64,000 nt of DNA from Monocercomonoides exilis (lineage: Eukaryota; Preaxostyla; Oxymonadida; Polymastigidae), in contig LSRY02000008.1 in the NCBI GenBank assembly GCA_001643675.2, positions 1,490,001-1,554,000 of the forward strand, in the 5' to 3' direction. The position numbers and the translations under genes were made by a program. Numbering within the stretch: the first letter of the stretch is position 1; each line of letters opens with the position of its first letter. Of the stretch, positions 61,348 to 64,000 are shown piece after piece. The notes under the pieces are model-generated. The model was not told where the DNA came from and did not search any database. It worked only from the letters and a program-made list of their open reading frames with translations.

Positions 61348-62813
61348 CAAATGATGTATGCTCACCTTCAGCCACTACGTCAACCCAAACCATATGTCTG
61401 ATGAGCAGTTGCTCATTTTTATCTGTTTGTGATGCATATGATGGCGGAATTGTTCCTTCTCTGAACAACCCCTTGGCTTCCTTATCTGTTTCGAACACAT
61501 CATTCGTTGGATGTTGTCGGACAAGGAATGTTGAATGCATTGGAACTTCAGAAGTTCCATTGAAACCAGACAGACAGAATGAAACATTCAATGGAGCTAA
61601 TTCATTCACTTGGTGTGAATGGAGTGGATCGAAGGCAACAGGAAAAGGTGAAACATATTCCGATGGCACTTCGAACGGTGGCGCAATATTCATGTATGGT
61701 CAATCGTCCGCAACTGTTTCAGTTTCGCATTGTGCATTCAATGAATGTGTTGCGTATTACGCAGGCGGAGGGATTTCATGCTATAGCATTAAATCAGTTG
61801 AGATTGTGAATAACACATTTAATGCTTGTGCTTCTGAAACATGGATTGGAGGAGGGGTGTTCGTTTTTACGATTTCAACATGCGTTCGGATCAGCGGATG
61901 TGAATTCCAGAATTGCAAAGCAAATAATGGTGGAGGAGGCTTAAGATTAGAAAATTTTCAGGTTTCAGGAACTGGATGTATTGGAAATGAAAATGGTGGA
62001 GGAGAGAGTGCGTGTGTGTTTGACTGCAGCTTCACTTCATGTTCAATCACAAATTCGTATGGTGGAGGCATGTGTTGTGTTACTGTTCCTGCGACGCAAT
62101 TCAAAATGAGGGGCATTCAGTTCATTTCATGCAATGCATTATCACATGGTGGAGGGTTTCATTTAAATCCGAATAGACCAACAACGTCAAATGATAGAAT
62201 CTATTGTTATTTCCTGTTCTTCCACGAATGCAAATGCTCAGCCAATCCTCCACGCGGATATGATATTGCATATGCAGATTATTACAAACATTTTTTGGAT
62301 TCTGGAAATCCGTTCAACGAGTGCTATACTACAAATGCTGATGATAGGAGATTATTTTTTGAACATTACAATGGAAGTAATTGGATTGGTCAACATACAG
62401 AAAAGAAGTGGTGGTTGAAAGACAAGACGATTTATGTCTCAGTGAGCGGGAATGACTTGTATGAGTTGTGTGGGGCAAATACAACAATTCCATGCAAAAC
62501 AGTGAAGAAAGCGCTTGAGATGTGTGAGGTGCAGGTTAGCTTGGCAATCACGCTGCTGGAAGGGGATCATCAAAGTGAGGCAACAACAGTTGAGATTGGG
62601 GAAAAGAAGATTTCAGTCATCGGGAGTGGTAAAGATAAGAGTTTGATTGAAACAGGGGCACTTTTTCCTTCTTCTGTAGAAGAGCCGTTCATGTAACGAG
62701 TGTCCATTTGAAAATGATTCACATGAATATCGACCACAACTCATCGGCAAGTTTTTCACTGGATGTGGCTGTGATTGATAGAGAAGGCTGGATGCTTCCC
62801 TGGAAGAATATAT
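61348..62813 (+). pseudogene. Beta-helix surface-type protein I (mosaic, damaged 3' end)
   Basis: The frame is open from the acceptor to TAA at 62696, about 449 codons. Up to NGANSF (about 61600) it is nearly identical to gene F, then from TWCEWS to SHCAF nearly identical to gene C, and further on different from both. Cassette type 2 (KDKTIYVSVSGND, CGANTTIPCKTV). The conserved CYTTNT.D.R.C segment has lost its usual AYNY continuation. The stop follows SSVEEPFM. After one lost base the family homology resumes in another frame (VHVTSVHLKM to about 62813), so the end is frameshifted and diverged. Confidence 0.72.
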
Positions 62814-63027
62814 AAATGAATGTATCTTTTTTTATAAGAATTGAAATTAAGAATGTTGTTATCAACTATTTTATGCCGCTTTGCATGACAATGCGAGTGA
62901 GTAATTCACAAATAATTCTGTTTCAAAAATCTTGAATACAAAATCGAAATTTTATTGCATGAATTCGATAAAGAATTATTAGATAAAAAACGACAGAATA
63001 AATTTTTACCAAAAATTTTTTTAAAAA

Positions 63028-63054
63028 GATAAGATAAGATAAGATAAGATAAGA
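63028..63054 (+). repeat. GATAA pentanucleotide repeat
   Basis: About five tandem units. Confidence 0.9.
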
Positions 63055-63299
63055 AAAATTAGAAAGGGTTGGATGCTTGGAGACAGGAGACTTTTCACAT
63101 TCACACGCATTTTTTAAAAATACACCTAATCAAAAAAGCAGTATTTTTTTTTTTTTTTTTCCGAAAAGATGCAAATATATTGGAAAAGAAACTTGCCTCT
63201 TAAGTAACTTTATTCCTATGAAGTATTTATTGAATTTTTTCTTTTAATTTTTATGAAAATTAAAAAAAGATATGGGTGGTTAATTTTTGATATTTTTAT

Positions 63300-63750
63300 T
63301 TGGGGTAAAATATCACACTTCAGGCATTTTGTTTGAAAAATTATGCACTTTTGATTAACTTTTTGTGATCAAAAAATATGAATAAAATCGGTTCATTTTT
63401 TTTTAACAAACGTGTGAGGTCACAAAACATGTTATTATATCAATGATGTTTATTTACAGATATGAAAATTCAATATATGGGGCCAAATTTTTGTAATTAT
63501 GAAAAAAACTGAGATTTGTTCCAAACTTTTTTAACAATCATTTCATTATAACTCAACTTGAACAATGCATATAATTACAATAAAATTCAAAAATTGAGAA
63601 AAATATTTGTTAGAGAAGAATGGAACAAAATTCTTAAAGCACAATATTTCGTTCCATATTTTGAATCTGATAATGTTAAATAAAGTTATGAGTGAAATAA
63701 AGATTTAATGCTTTGTGCAAAAAAAGCTTTAAAAATCATATTTTCCCCCA
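63300..63750 (+). mobile_element. MITE-like TIR element, copy 4 (longest, about 450 bp)
   Basis: Ends TGGGGTAAAATATCA and TCATATTTTCCCCCA. It shares TTTTTGTGATCAAAAAATATGA with copy 1 and AAAGTTATGAGTGAAATAAAG with copy 2, so it joins the internal features of both and may be closest to the full-length form. Non-coding. Confidence 0.55.
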
Positions 63751-64000
63751 TTTTTGTCAAAATCATTTCAAAAGGTGTGCATGAGGATGGTTTCAAAAAT
63801 TATTCTTCTAGGATGGTTTTTTAATCCGGACAAAATTTGAAAAATAAAATATCTCAACAAATATTCAATATTAATTAACATTAATTTGCAAAGCTGTATA
63901 CAAACATACGTGAGATCTATTTGTATGCAAAATTTTTAATAGAAATGTTGTATATTTTTTGAAATAAATACTTTTTATTTTTGAAAATCTGACTTTTGAA

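Larger units (their letters stand above)
62814..64000. other. AT-rich 3' flank of gene I
   Basis: No gene. Contains a GATAA repeat, a T tract near 63145-63161 and the longest TIR element. Confidence 0.65.

Noticed and set aside
1-64000. Non-standard code with TAA/TAG read as glutamine, as known in one oxymonad
   Set aside because: In the exon-like block a TAG in A aligns with CAG in C, which hinted at it. But the beta-helix frames use CAA/CAG for all their many Gln codons and none is interrupted by TAA/TAG; the breaks found are indels. Other upstream frames also contain TGA.

Overview
The window looks like nuclear DNA from a protist. The coding blocks are islands in very AT-rich DNA full of microsatellites and homopolymers. 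Short GT-AG introns of about 80-145 bp can be placed by comparing paralogues. The only recognisable gene family is a cysteine-rich, GGG-motif right-handed beta-helix protein of the Pmp-like surface type. Such families are expanded in parabasalids and oxymonads, so an oxymonad-like metamonad such as Monocercomonoides is my best guess, at low confidence. Glutamine is CAA/CAG throughout the long frames, so the TAA/TAG=Gln code known from one oxymonad is not in use. I see no rRNA, tRNA, CRISPR array, integrase, transposase or polymerase.

Twelve copies of this one gene fill the window, named A-I here in order of distinct type: A (two copies), B (two), C (two), D, E, F, G, H (two) and I. They sit in three large inverted repeats (palindromes). 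Palindrome 1 has arms of about 14.0 kb (468-14480 and 14796-28796), each carrying A, B and C. Palindrome 2 has arms of about 2.5 kb (39908-42449 and 42667-45367), and its edges cut through the coding regions of F and G. Palindrome 3 has nearly identical arms of about 7 kb (about 46530-53580 and 53766-60790) carrying the two H copies. A diverged outer zone of palindrome 3 continues into G on one side and I on the other. Between palindromes 1 and 2 lie an orphan 5' module (28818-30740), a repeat-rich spacer and the tandem genes D, E and F.

All three palindromes share a plan. The innermost genes converge and end 1.1-1.7 kb from the axis. Near-identical arms stop abruptly at a 180-315 bp centre where the symmetry is poor. 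Arm-specific insertions, clustered substitutions matching other paralogues, and two genes that are clear mosaics (I is F-like then C-like; F and G share only their 3' half) point to ongoing gene conversion, not only to an assembly fold-back. The family also mixes three types of C-terminal cassette with many N-terminal variants. My main inference is that the locus is a palindrome-based device for reshuffling a surface-protein repertoire. That needs single-molecule reads and expression data to prove.

The AT-rich DNA 3' of the genes carries a family of 265-450 bp elements with terminal inverted repeats that looks like a non-autonomous DNA transposon. Upstream of the beta-helix exons lies a conserved but mostly frame-broken exon-like block with the motifs WNRGEK, EAAEE and ILRRFAK, which I could not assign to any family. 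True start codons of the beta-helix genes are unresolved, because the obvious N-terminal frames run through a predicted intron.
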